Assembly: GCA_022478985.1 (NCBI GenBank)
Contig: JAKSZP010015908.1
Span: 62,001-126,000 of the forward strand
DNA from: Massospora cicadina
Taxonomy: Eukaryota > Entomophthoromycota > Entomophthoromycetes > Entomophthorales > Entomophthoraceae
Length of the DNA stretch: 64,000 nt
Direction: 5' to 3'
Part shown: positions 22,713-35,787 of the stretch, one piece after another
Position numbering within the stretch: the first letter of the stretch is position 1
How the letters are laid out: each line of letters starts with the position of its first letter
Program-made: the position numbers and the translations under genes
Notes under the pieces: generated by a model
The model's input: the letters and a program-made list of their open reading frames with translations, nothing else
Databases searched by the model: none
Told to the model about the DNA's origin: nothing

Positions 22713-24250
22713 ACAAAGGTCAAGCAAAGGGGGTGGTATTATTTTATACTGGTTCTACTGGAATCTTGCTGGTTATGTGCTGATGAATCAGAGGGGATTC
22801 GCCTGAGTATAAGGATCAGCTAATATTCTGTAGTTAGAACAGAGGTATGAGAAAGGTGGAAAGTTAACTTTAGCCAGCGCCTTGATGACCTCAGTTTCAG
22901 TCTCTGTTGGAAGTTTTTCCTAAATGTCAATAGAATATTTGCAAGTCAATCACTTGTCTGACCATGATGGCACTTTATAATATTGCTTTAAATATCAATT
23001 TTGAACTTGTACAACCTATTAGAAAGATGGCAGCAATCTACCTATACCACTTCTAAAATGATCAGTATTTTGTGTATCAACCAATATTTCACATATTATA
23101 TTGCAATTCTAAACCAGCGAGCTTAAATTTTGTGCTTAGATTGTACTTGAAGACTTAGGGATCAACCTCCTGGTACATATCAGTATAGTAGCGGATGGCT
23201 CCATCCATATCAGAGTAGAAGCCTTCATGATGGCATTTTTGAGTTTAATATTATTAATTCTAAACAAGTTTATTATAATATAATTTTGTTTCATAAAGTC
23301 GGCTAGCATAAAAATGTAAATCTTCAAAAAAAACTAGCGTTGTGATGGTTTTTCTGGCCCTTTAGGTCAGCTGATTCAGCTTCAGTATGTCACACAATAT
23401 CTACCTTATGTTAGTTTTTAGCTTAAATATAGTGGTACTTGATGTCCACTGCCCATTTAGGATTTGTGTACCAACTTATTAGTAATTTCACTAAAATATG
23501 CAGCATGTCTTTATTGAGCTGGTCAGCCAGCCCTTCCACCTTCTGGTGGGTGTCATGAGCTTGTTGCTGATTATAGATAACAATGTCATGAAGGTCACAA
23601 AAAGTGCTGTACACTGTCCATTTAAAGGGAGTTATCATGTTATGCTTCCAAAAACACAACCAAGCTGCAGATGACAATATGCTGAAGGATGATGATTCAC
23701 TGGACTTAGCAAATGGAAGGGTGAATGGACTTGGAAATTATTTTGCTGAATGATTTTAAGTGTCAAGATTCTTAACCATATTTCTGATGATCATGTCAAG
23801 AATAGAAGGTAATATTATATATATTCTGATACTTATATGTATAAAACATGTGAATTTGAGTTTTTTTTGCATTGGAGGCAGTATGTTGGTAGCCATAAAG
23901 TAATCATCTATATACCTCATGAATCTGAGCCAGAGAGACATTGAACATGTGGGTTTCAACTTGTCATTCCAACGAAATGGGGGAGATCCACCATAGGAGC
24001 CTCCAACTCTTTTGCTTATAGAACTGATAATGTGAAGATAGTCTATGGCTGTATTGCGTTCATCCGTAGGTTCATGGAGCTAGTTGTTGCCAGCCCAAAA
24101 AAAGTAGTTCAGGTTGGAACTCATACTAATAAATTTGATGCTCAGGTACACCATGTGCGGAACCCTTTAAAAAGAAACACAATTTATATTAGTGCAGGAA
24201 AAAGTATTACAGGTACACAGGTAAAAAACACAAAAAGGTAAATGATGATG
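22713..24250 (-). other. Unresolved region with two unidentified minus-strand frames
   Basis: The minus-strand frames 23959-23756 and 23677-23423 are open for 67 and 84 codons. The first contains RFMRYIDDYFMATN, which includes a YxDD-like string, followed by a basic stretch. The second contains DTHQKVEGLADQLNKDMLHI, a probable amphipathic helix. I do not recognise a family. A reverse transcriptase or a retroelement Gag is possible but unproven. There are no LTR boundaries around them other than Gypsy-D on the left. Confidence 0.25.
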
Positions 24251-25221
24251 ACAGACCTTGTAAACACATAAAACACCTTATTTATAAAAACAGGCTTTTT
24301 TAATTATAAATGAAAAGCACAATGTATTTTTGAATACTTACAGTGGCTATCCGGTTTGCTGTGTGTATATCCTCTTAGTTGTAGACTTCTAGAAGGTATA
24401 CATAAGAACAAAATTTCTTTCCAAATGGCAATCCATCAAAGCTATGCTCTTATGCACACCATTTTTTTCATTGATACAATTTATTGCTAACTGAGAAGCA
24501 AATGGCATATGCAAAATAATTGCATAATATCATAATAGATCAGGGAAAGGATTATTAAGACTTGGGTCATTTACATAATAATAGAAATAAGTCAATTACA
24601 ACAGAGACACTAGAAAAAGGGAAAAGTGAACGAACAAACTTATTGATGAAGTGCTTTAACCAATTCAAGAGCAACAAGGTTACTATATAATATTATAGTA
24701 GGTAATACAAAATCAGGTACGCAGGCCAAATTAATTGAGTTGTTAATGAAAGAGTTGCACTGGGTGAGATAAAGGAGTCAATCTTTATAAAACTATATCA
24801 GTAGTCAGAGTATTTAATGTCAGTTAATTATTAATAATTTAATAATACCAATTGTCTCATACATATAAAACGTGGGCGCGTGGGCATGAGAATCCATAAT
24901 AAATTGATACTATAAACCAACATAAGCATAGTGTAAGCCAATCCAAGTCTTTTTTGCAAGTAAAAAATATTAATTTTAGTGAATAATAAATAAAACTGAG
25001 TGGGCATACTAATTGCAACATTAGAAAAAGAGTTGAAGCGAAAATTCACCAGCATACTGTATATATGAGAAGCACTAAATAGATTCCTTCATCCTTAATG
25101 AAAAGTAATGCAACTATTTTATTTTTAAACCTTAATTTTATATAGCTTCATATAAGAACTATGATAAGAAAACTTAATGTTAACCTAGTAAGGAGTGATG
25201 CTAGTTATCTAAAAATGTCTC
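24251..25221. other. AT-rich stretch without recognised features
   Basis: Dense stops in all frames, no motif seen. It is the left flank of the R2 insertion. Confidence 0.4.
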
Positions 25222-27153
25222 AAAAGACTAACTGACATTACAATCTCTCTTTTGGTTTTATAACTAAATCAATGCCAAATTTGGATTTTTTTAAAATACA
25301 AAAGATGACCGTTCAATCAAGCTAAAACTTACCAATGTTGATGCAAACGACGCCTGCTGCCCCATCTCTGGGTGGTGGTGCGCCACCATCTGGCATCTTT
25401 TGGCCACTGCCAAAGCACACTTGGTCTGACTCTGCTAGCCCTCCCAACACTACTGAGCATTATTCCCCCTCAGGACTTGGCCCACCACCTCACAAGCTCC
25501 CAGGCGTTACTCCAGAGCCATTTGGTGCTCCCATGGAGCAAATTGCATTTTAGCCTCTGGGTTGAATATGGGAATCTTTTCCCATGTGTAAGTTCAGCCA
25601 TCATCAAGATGGCCATGGTGGTATTAAAACCCACTGGCTTCATTGACTTCCACTTCTTAAAGGGGTACTTCAACCTTGGCTTCCATTCTGAAGCCAATGC
25701 AGCAGTAGCATATAAGCTGTAAATCAGTTTTAAAAATTCCTATTACCACTATTCACACGTGGCTCCCAGATGAGGCGACTTTGGTAATCCAATTTACCAG
25801 ACCCTCCCATCTCTCCTGAATGCCTCCACTACCAGCTTGCGGAGGGTTTGGCCATTTATAGTGCAGGCCAGTGTTGCATTTTGTGATTCCCTATGGGGTG
25901 GATTGGTTGACAGGGCCTTGCGCCTTTGCAATAATCTGCACATTTCCTCTAAATTCCCACCTCGCAATTCTCCCTGCACTGTGATCATATCTACCCCTGA
26001 TCACCCATTCTGGGCGCACATTGAAAATGGCCGTTCCATTTGCCCCTTGTACTTCAAAATCTATCATTTGAAGAGCAAGTGCCCCACAGCTTCCACCTTT
26101 GCCGCTTCTGCCATTCCTCTTTCCATTGTTAGGTCAGCAGCCGCTTTGCCCCAATTATTTAAAAGGGTTTGATCCTCCCACCCCTGCCTTGGGGAAATTG
26201 GGTGCAGCTCTAAAATGGCGTCCATTAAAAATACAAATTTTAAAATTTTTTAAAAAATAATTTGACCAGATTACTGAATCCTGAGCTAATGTTTGAACCA
26301 GTTTCAGTTTGATAGCTGTGGTCAACTGCACTCAACTAGTCTGCTCTGGACACCGCTCCAATTATGGTGACTGGCCCAGCGTTGGCTGAGCTAAATCCAT
26401 TTGAGGCTCTCAAATCTATTGATGAAGATAAACGGCTGTATGTGAAGCTAGATTTTACTTTGGAAGAGTTCTTTGTTGACCCTCCAGATTTTCATCCCTG
26501 CCTTTTTTGCCCTTGAAATGGGCTTCCAGTTTATAAAATTTATTACTAAAAATGCCAGTTGAGGCTGCAGCTGCCCCTGCTAACACCCTGCTTTGCCAGC
26601 AACTTCATGGGGAGATGAATCCCCTTGTTATGGGTACTCCCATCCCCAATTTATCCATGATTTTGAGAAAGATATAAAAGTATAAAATTGAGGAGCTTGT
26701 TTCTGGTGTGAGCTGTGCTTGCATTGATGCAGCAAAAACTTCTCTTTTTGACCCCAAATATCTTGAAAACTGCCAGAGCATTAAGTCATTCACTTGTGCG
26801 CCTGCTCTCATCACTTTTTCTGAGCATCAACTTTCTCAATACCTTAAGGCAATGGACACCGCCGGCCTCATTTACAAAGAAAACCCACAATTATATCACG
26901 CTATGTCACATATTGCTGATTCTCCTACCCCAATGTTGTCCGCCATGGTCCACTAGCTAAAGTGGGCACTAGACATAAGTTCTCATAAAACCTCCTCAGA
27001 TTCTGATATGGCTTCCTAGAATGTTTTCTGAGGTGCCATATTACTTTTTTTTTATTTCTAATAACCCTTTTGTTTGGCCCATTTGCATATAATGATGCAT
27101 GGTGGCTCCCCCTTTTGGGTTGGGCACCACTAGTGCTAAAAAAGACTAACTGA
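25222..27153 (+). mobile_element. LINE-2 ORF1-only copy R2 with 14-bp TSD
   Basis: AAAAGACTAACTGA occurs at 25222-25235 and 27140-27153, flanking 1904 bp. Inside are a Pro/Ser-rich N-terminus (from ATG 25335), a domain with TGFIDFHFLKGYFNLGF that matches R3 and R4, and a decayed zinc knuckle CPLYFKIYHLKSKC (near 26040; second Cys is Tyr). Then come KSIDEDKRLYVKLDFTLEEF and a C-terminal domain (26708-26956) with MDTAGLIYKEN and DSPTPMLSAMV. It ends CCCTTTTGGGTTGGGCACC then ACTAGTGCTAAAAA. No RT is present. ORF1 of such LINEs is an RNA-binding protein. Stops and frame changes break it throughout. Confidence 0.88.
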
Positions 27154-30100
27154 AAATGCAGAAAAACGAAGCTAACATAAAGATAAAGGCTCTCATGTAT
27201 TTAACTGACTATGAAGCCCAACATGACTATATTTATCTTAAATACAAAGAAAAGAATTCTTTCTATCTCTGTACAGTGTAATTATTCCTTTTGTATTGAC
27301 TTGTGTTATAAAGATTGGAGATCTATCTACTATTGATTTATATAAACTTATACTTTCAAATTTGATGTGACCCTCTTTTATGTCCATTCCTCTACAAACT
27401 TTATCATTTTAGAAAGCTTTGAAATACAAGTACAAGGTCAAAGATCTTGCTATAGTGGATATTGGGTCCGCTATTAAAATATTCTCTATGGTATATTGAT
27501 AATATTAAGGCCGCTACTAACTTTTACATGTAACTGAGTGGTACTATAGGACCTCATTGCACTAAATTTCTTGGTGCTACTCATCTTTCCAAATTCATTT
27601 TGTCAAGATTCCTCTTACTGTATCTGCCATAAATCTAGACAAAAACCTATATTTTATCATTATGAACAAGAAACTAGAAAGCAAAATAATTAGTATTATA
27701 TCAGAAAACTCCCTCCTAGTTTTGTTTATTAAATGCCCTTTGTATTTCAATTTCTGGAGGATGGAAAAAGTTGAAATTACCGGAATGCTTTCTTAGAGTC
27801 AAGAAAAATACCAGCTTAGGTATCAATTTTTAGTACCTAATACTGAATTCTATCCCCATATAGCTGAATATAAGGAGGTCATGCCTTTATTTTCTATAAG
27901 GTAGTTTATTCTAAACTCATTTTAAGTTATTATAGGTATTATTTCTAGTATTCATTCCAGAAGTAATATTTTAGTTATTAAAGAAGTAAACAGTCTCTCA
28001 GTAAAGGAGGTGCTTGATAGCCCTGGAATTGCAGACTCTGAATGTAGAAGTATTTTTTAAATTGTTGGGCAACATGTTGGCCCAAAGTCAAATTTTTGGT
28101 GCAAATCATAAATTATTTCTTTCACCTTATACCAGTTATAAATTTGGATGATTAAAAGAACTTAAGAACATTTTAAGCTCATGCAATAAATACCTTCTCT
28201 CTTAATTATTGAGCATAAAATTGGACAAGACCTGACTTATTCTCAGCTAATGAAGTTAATAAACTTAAGTCTCTTTCAACTCGGTGTAGCTTTCTAAGCA
28301 AATTTATGGAAAAAAGAAGCAAAATTTGATCACCCACCATAGTTTTGCTCTGATGTCCTCAGATTTTCTGCCAGCTGCCCCAGTGTGGGGCAGTGGCGAA
28401 AATTCCCCCCACCGTTTTCCATCTGACAAGAAAATATGCTTGGACTGGCTCACCCAGTCAAGCTAAACCCCTAGGATGATTCGTTCCTCATAAAGATCTT
28501 GACGCCCAACAAGCTCATACCCAAGCGGTGCCTCATTGCCCCCTGGTGCTTCCTTAAAGCAACATGCATTTCAGCCTTAGGGTCAACTATGGGAAACTTT
28601 TCCCTTACCATGACCAAGCTATTATCAAAAATGGATCAGGTGGTGATGACTCCCACCAGTTTTATTGACTTCCATCCTATAAGGGGTATTTTGATCTTGG
28701 CTTCACATGTGAAGCTGACGCCGCCACTGTGGCAACTGTACCCCTGGTTTTCCAGGGTACCCCTCTCCCCACAATTCGGACTAGGCTTTAAGCAGATACT
28801 ACTTTAATGGTTCAGTCAAAAGGTTTGCCTACCCACCTCCCTCATGAGGTGCTCCATCAGGAGCTGATGGACGGTTTGGCATCCTATTGCTCCAACCCCA
28901 TCTTACAACTTGTGGTCCCAAATGGTGCCACATGCCTTGCTAGGCTTGGGCGTATGCCACAATCAGCCCTGAATTTAATAACATTGCCTTGTCAAAACCC
29001 CACATGCCGTAATCCCCTCTGCCCCTAACCATACTTTCTGGGCCCACATTGAGGGCGTGCGGACAATCTGTCCATCCAATTTTGAGTTAGATCACTTAAA
29101 ACATAAGTTTCCATCCTTAGCTGCTTCTGACAGCTCTGATTTTTTGTCTGCCAGCTTCCAATCCGTCACTCACCCTGCACAAATTCCAGCATGGGGTATG
29201 ATCCTACCTCCCATCCACCTAAGAATCTTGCTGCAGCTGCACCCACAACCACCAATCATCCTCATCCTTGACCCAGTGCCACAAATGCTCCCTCCAATTA
29301 AGCTCCAGATTGGACCCCAGTTCGCTCCCATGCATTCTTTAAAGAACCAACCAAACCTCAGGCATATGCCACCTCCCCAATTCAATTCAACTAAAATTCT
29401 TGGAATCTATTGGCTTAAAATCGATGAGTCTGGTAATATTATTGAAGACTGCACTATCCAACTTGAAAGGTTTGTGTATGCTAGCCACGACGCTATGCAC
29501 CCCCTTGTTTATACACCACCAGCAAAACGCTGAAACGTTTTGCGGTGACCACCAACTGGCTGTTGAAGCAACACCTAAGCCATATTGTCGTCCTCTCCAC
29601 AAAGCTTCTGCCAAATCAGTGGTGATGCTTGCATAAGAAATCCCTCCTCTCAGTATCCCCTCCACCGCCAATAAGCTCCAAAAGTTTTTGATGATAAAAT
29701 CTCAAAAAGCCGTTAATGATGCCATCCATCACGTGGCAGTGGTAGCGCGGAATCCCAAATCCAATATTACCCAAACCAATATTGCAATGTTTGTAAAGCC
29801 ACCATCTGCACGCATAAAAAGCTGATACAGCTTTGAGCAATTACATCGAACTTCTTATATTCAACCACTGTCTTCCTGTCACATTGATCATCAGAAATTT
29901 ATCTCTGCATCCCGCTGACACCCCAACGCCCCTGCTCTCCGCAGTAGCCCATGCCCTGCTTTGGGTGAAGCAGAGGCTGAGGATGAGCCCTCTGATCACC
30001 CCTCCCCTTCCGCCATGATGGGATAAGTAGTTGCCGCTGTCCCACCTAGTTGGTTATGTTACCATTATCTGTGTCATCCGCTTGGTTTGGCAGGTTATTA

Positions 30101-31690
30101 GTTTTGTTCAGTGAGGATTTATTTGTTAGATTTTTTATTTTTGGTAATGTCCATCCCCTGGTTGGCTTACCTCGGTTAAATAAAAAAGTTTTTTAATTAT
30201 TAAAAGAATATGCTCATATTTTTTCATTGTTACCTATTTTAGATAAATGGAGAATGTAGCTCATAATGTGTACTTTATTGATGATGTTTCACTATGCACC
30301 CAGCTCTGTAGGAGATAAAAAAGTGAAAGAGGCTCAAGTAACTGTGAAGCTTGAACAAATTCTTTAGATAAGATTATTAAAGCTATTCCAAAGTACATTA
30401 GCTTCACTTTTATTCCTAAAAGAGATAGAGGTCATTGGGTAGTCATGATTTACTGAAAGTTAAATTTAGTTAATAGAAATGACAGCTTTCTCTTCCTCAC
30501 ATTCATAATTCTCTTCAGTTATTTGCTGGCTCTACATACTTCTCTTATTTGATTAAGAAATTGGATATAGGTAATCTCCTACATCTAAAGGATCAGTCAT
30601 ATAGCGCTTTGATAGCTAAAGAAGGGTTATTTGATCCCTCTTGCATGCCTTAAAAATATGTAACGCTCCTTACTACCTTTCAGTGTGCCATAGATGCACT
30701 TTTGGTGATTGAAGATGACAAGTGATCTTATCTATTTATTTGTAATAGCTGGTTTCTCTCAGACATTAACACTCTTTTGGACATTTACATGAAGTGTTTG
30801 AGAGGCTCAGAAATGCAATTAGATTAAAGCTTCTAAAATCTACTTTTCTAAAAAATAGAGTTCCTAAACCATCCTGCTACTCAGGATATAATCTAACATT
30901 TTCTTATAAATATCTTGCCATTAAGGAAAACGACTTCTCCAAAGAATATGTAATATCTAAGTATTTATAGGGATAGTGATTTACCGCTGGAAATTCTATC
31001 TTACACTTTGTTGAAGTTGCATGACCCTTGGTATATACGCCTTATAATAATGTGCCTTTCCTATGAAATATAGAGCAGTAACAATCTTGTGACACCCTAT
31101 GAAAGGCTTTATCAATCTAGCCTGTTTTAGTACATTTTCAATTTTACAACATTTCACTTTTGTTCATCAACTCTAGTGATGTGTTTGTTGGAGCTATAAT
31201 ATCTCAAATGATGTCAAAAAGTTGATCATCTTGTTCTTACTTTAGTAACTGTTTGAAAAATTATAAAGGAATAAGGGCCTGGCTGAAAATGAATGACTAG
31301 CTTTCTCCTGGATAAGAATTTTCAGTCTTTTCTTTACAGAAAAATTTAATGTTATTGATGATCATAAATTATTGGTGTAACTTCACCAATTAAGGATCTT
31401 GATGAAATGCTTGTCATGTGGGTTTTACTCCTCTAAGCCCAGTGATTTATTATTGTTTATAAGCTTGGTTTTATACATCAAGATGCTGATATTTACTCAA
31501 TTTCCTAATATAAACCTTCTTATAGCTCATAGAGATTAAAAGACCTGGTTCCCTGGCCAGATTTCAGCATTTAAGCCAAAATGAAGTTTAAGCAGAACTT
31601 AAATGTAAAATTGAAAAAAATTTAGATATTGTCAGGTTATTTATTGTTAAAATTGGAGACTTGTGGCTACTCTGAGTACCAAATGTCAAA
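27154..31690 (+). mobile_element. Gypsy-E, strongly decayed Ty3/gypsy relic
   Basis: Plus-strand relic with no long frame but gypsy order. A protease-like LAIVDIGSAIKIFS (DTGS reads DIGS) lies near 27450-27490. RT remnants MP.KICNAP and TTFQCAIDALL lie near 30645-30710. GFSQTLTLF-type palm sequence follows near 30750, and RNase H/thumb remnants (NDVKKLI and KNYKGIRAWLK-like pieces) near 31200-31290. R3 interrupts it at 28266-30190. The number of changes suggests it is among the oldest elements here. I could not find its LTRs. Confidence 0.6.
28266..30190 (+). mobile_element. Half-LINE R3 (LINE-1 ORF1-only copy)
   Basis: It aligns end to end with R4: 5' start TCTCTTTCAACTC (28270), the CCAGTGTGGGGCAG block (near 28380), PTSFIDFHPIRGI, a decayed knuckle CPSNFELDHLKHKF near 29075 (two Cys lost), SIGLKSMSL and YTPPAKR stretches, and C-terminal HPADTPTPLLSAVAHALLW (near 29900). 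The 3' UTR ends TGTCCATCCCCTGGTTGGC then GGTTAAATAAAAAA. It carries no ORF2. The ends are placed by alignment; I cannot see a clear TSD. Confidence 0.82.
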
Positions 31691-31699
31691 ACCTTAGTT

Positions 31700-32775
31700 T
31701 GAATGATAGCCCCCAAAAGTTAACTTCACAGGTACTGTATGTGTACTATTTGCGTTGCATACTAGTAATTGATATGTGATTGATAGTAGTATGATGGCTA
31801 TAATCTATAGTTGAATAGATAAACCCAATATGATCCAACGCTAACCCTGTGATTATCCATGAAATACTGGTGATGTCAACTATAGGGCTTTTTCCTTGTT
31901 CCGTCTAACTTAATCCAGTCTCAGATCAGAGTTTTTGGCCTTTCTTTTCATCACACTAAGTCTGCAGAGATTTACGTCTTAGGTCTTCTTCTGTTCTAAA
32001 GATCCTCAATGCTTACTATTTATATAGACAAAAGAGTCCACAAATATTGTATACCACAACATAGACTTAAGGTTAATAGATCTGATAAACCAAATGGAAG
32101 AATCTTTTTCTTTCATCTTATAAACCTTTTTTCATTAATACTAAATGTGTAGAAAATATATAGAGGAAATTCGGCACCCAACCCTCAGTTGGCGCCTTAG
32201 CCATGAAATGGCAGCTGTTACCATTGAACTTCCCTCCAATTCTCACTGGCAATAATCTTCTCCATCTGCTTAGGATTACTCCATCTGACATCCTCAAGAT
32301 CTAAAATGGAAGGAGTTAGAAAACGTGTCCATATTGTTTCCTTCTTGATCAAAGCAAACCAAACAAATTTATCTAACACCCTGCTTAGGTAATGGGACTT
32401 TACCCATTATATCAGGCCATAAACCAACTGATCAATTTGCTAGTTGCAGGTTACACACTTGGCTTGCAACTGCTACTCAATCATTCAATCAGTTGGTGAT
32501 AAAACCTGAATGGTCTTAATTGGCACACTTGATAGTTAATCAATGATCAACTATCAGAACCATCATTTTGTCAGCAACTCTGCCTGATAAGATCTTAAGC
32601 ATCTGCCTAGATCAATTCCCAATGGATCTGATTCTGGAAAATTAACCAAAATCCCCAATAATTATTAATCCAACATTGAGGTAAACTGATATTAATTCAC
32701 TCGCCAGCAGGATTTATACCCTAGTGATTCAACAATTAATCTAGGAAGCTGGAAAGGTGAGCAAAAATCTCAACA
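31700..32775 (-). repeat. Gypsy-B2 3' LTR (degenerate LTR-B)
   Basis: It matches the solo LTR-B at 60337-61479 in the same orientation (TGAAATGGCAGC, GCTTAGGTAATGGGACTT, CACTTGATAGTTAATCA). The high end CTCAACA at 32775 abuts CATCCCCC, the complement of the polypurine tract seen before the Gypsy-B 3' LTR. The low boundary is approximate because the first 450 bp are badly decayed. Confidence 0.75.
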
Positions 32776-33485
32776 CATCCCCCTTGCCTAGATTTCCAGC
32801 GATAATTGGATTGGGACATGAGAATGCCGCCCCAGACCAGGTCAAATATTTATTAATTTCCACGGCGCACAGCTGATCTGTACTCAACGCTGCTCAGGAC
32901 AACCTTTGTCATGCGAAATCTTCCTTTTCTTCCTCGCTACACCTCCTCAGAGCGTGGTCCTCACGCCCACTGTCATATTGGGTTAATTAATTTACTAGTG
33001 ACAATTCTAGTCCCGGAAAGTCAGATTTCCCCAAGTCAGGGCATATGACCCATTGTCATATTTTGGATTTTATTCTGCATCCTAGAAATCCTGATCTCCC
33101 TCCTCGTCCTTGACAGGAGGTTACTACTATCAATGCCTGTCTTGCAGAAAAATTAAGAATGATAAATTATATATACTCTTGCTGTTTTCTCTTAATAACT
33201 TTCTTGCTCATATCATTCTTACATTTATTTCTCTGAAGAGCTTATCTCATTAATTTTGAGATTAATTTCTCCAAAATTAGAGGTTAATTTATACTGATGT
33301 GAATCATGTCAACTATTATTAAAAGTCTTACATCCCCCTCTTGTCCAGCTCATATGTCAAATTTAAATTCTTGGTAACAGCAATATATTGACAGTCTTTC
33401 TGATGAAGATGCCCAGCTTTTATGATTGATGAGTCATTCTGCACAAAGAAATCTCCTCTATGGTCCCTCTAGGACCCATACTCTA

Positions 33486-34543
33486 TGTTGGAATTTTAAC
33501 CAGATGGAATCCTCCAATGATTAATCGTTATTTGGGATGAAATGGCCAATCCTAGCGGAATGGTTTATTAACTAGATTTCGTATAATTTAGTATGATTTC
33601 TGGTTAGTTGCTCCCCAATTTGGGTTGAGCCAAAATTAGTATTCCATCAAGTTTGGAATTAGGTTCAGGTGTGGCCAATCGGTGGCCCTGAATAAGTATA
33701 AGGATCACATGCAATTAATAGCTGAGGATGATCCAATTGATATCAGTCAGTAGAATCGGTGTTTGATGCCAAATGCCATTTGTGGTCCATTGTGGGATTT
33801 ATGGCGGAAATCTGGTGTATTCACCTCAATTGTTCATCTATGAATTCGCTGCCTAATGATCCAATGTTGGTGGATCCAACATAATGAGTTTGAGGTGGCT
33901 GAGGCTGTTTCCGGTGCCTTATTTAGTATAATCATTATCTCCTGAATAAGGTGATCCTTAATAAGTCAACTGAGATAAGTCGAGAAGAGATGTTGGCAAG
34001 ATGATGAGATATTCTGAGTTAAAGTGAGCGGCAAAAGTTGTTTCCAACACATTATTATCAACTTGTAGTCAAATCCCAACCTGATGTTTATTTAGATTAA
34101 TTATTTATAGACTCACCGGTGACTTAAGGCTGAGGATGAGCCAAAACTAATTTGGACATTGAGAAGGATGGAGAGAGAGGGTTAATGCCAAATAAGAGAA
34201 TAATGTAGAAGAAGAAGAAGAAGAGTGTTTGGCTGAAAGAACCAGCAGAAGAGTTGATAGGTTGGTGGTGGGCGCAGTAGCCTTTTTGTAAATAGTATAA
34301 ATACCTGGCACTTCATTCTCAATAAATATCTACCTTTGCCTATTCTACCTTTGTTTATAAGTTTATTATTTATTTCGTTGATTGGAGTTTAGGCTTGGGG
34401 ATCCCTGAAATGGTGCGGGTGACATGCCTAAGGGTTAGCCGGTGCTGCTGGCCCTGACGCCCAAGGAGGTAATGTCAAGGGCTGACCAGCCTTCATACTG
34501 GTTAGCCTACCTACTAGCAGAGCCCATAATCAAATTTCCAACG
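33486..34543 (+). repeat. Small LTR element, left LTR
   Basis: 1058 bp, closely matching 34737-35787. Includes GAA repeats at about 34208-34226, a TATA-like TAAATAGTATAAATAC near 34290-34305, and AATAAATATC near 34321, consistent with promoter and polyadenylation signals. Confidence 0.92.
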
Positions 34544-34736
34544 TTGGTGCTCAATACAGGGGGACTCTGCTGGTTGGTGCTAAGTAGCTAAAGGTTGGTA
34601 AAAGAGGTGGTGGGGATGTGCCACTGCAGTTTGGTTCTGGTAAATTGTTGATGATAGGGAGGAGCAAGCCCTGAGCACCACCCCACACGCCAAGGCAGGA
34701 TTTAGGAGGATTACTATATGGTTAAGTGGGGGGAAA

Positions 34737-35787
34737 TGTCGGAACTTTAACCAGATAGAATCCTCCAATGATTAATCGTTATTTAGGCTGAAATGGCCAA
34801 TCTTGGTGGAATAGTTTATTGACTGAATTTCATATAATTTAATATGATTGCTGGTTAGTTGCTCCCCAATTTGGGTTGAGCCAAAATTTAATATTCTGCC
34901 AAGTTTGGAAGTAAGTCAAGTGGGGCCAATCAGTGGCCCCAAATTAGTATAATGATCACCGGCGACTAATAGCCAAGGATGATCCAATTGATATCAGTCA
35001 GCAGAATTGGTGTTCAACGCCAACTGCCATTCATAATCCATTGTGGGATTTCTAGCAGAAAGCGATGTATTCACCTCAATTGTTCATTTATTAATTTGCT
35101 GCCTGATGATCTGATGTTGGTGGAAACAACAATTATGAGTTTGAGGTGGCCAAGGCTATGTTTTGGTGCCTCATTTAGTATAATCATTATCACCTGAATA
35201 AGGTGATTCCTAATCAGTTGACTGAGATAAGTTGAGAAGAGATGTCAGCAAGATGCTGAGATAATTCAAGTTAAAGCGAGCGCTTGAAGTTGTTTCCATC
35301 ACATTATATCAACTTGAAGGTCAAATCCAAATTCAACATTTATTTAGATTAATTATTTATATGGCTCACCGGCGACTTAAGGCTGAGGATGAACCAAAAC
35401 TAATTTGGACATTGGGGAGGACAGAGCAAGAGGGTTGACGCCAGGGAAGAGAATAATTTATAAGAAGAAGAGTGGTTGGCTGGAAGAACCAGCGGAAGAG
35501 CCAATAGGTTGGCGGTAGGTTCAGTAGCCCTTTTGTAAATAGTATCAATACCTGGCGCTTCCTTCTCTATAATATCTACCTTTGCCTATTCTACCTTTGT
35601 TTATAAGGTTATTTTTAATTCATTGATTGGAGTTTAGGCTTGGGGATCCCTGAAATGGCGCGGGTGACATACCAAGGGGTTAGCTGGTGCTGCTGGCCCT
35701 GAGGCCCAAGGTGAAATGGCAAGGGCTGACCAGTCTTCATACTGGTTAGCCTGCCAACTAGCAGAGCCCATAGTCAAATTTCTGACA
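34737..35787 (+). repeat. Small LTR element, right LTR
   Basis: 1051 bp partner of the left LTR. It begins TGTCGGAA directly after the purine tract and ends TTTCTGACA before the TSD. Confidence 0.92.

Noticed and set aside
34208..34226. GAA microsatellite
   Set aside because: Short simple repeat inside an LTR, partly shared by the partner LTR; no separate significance.
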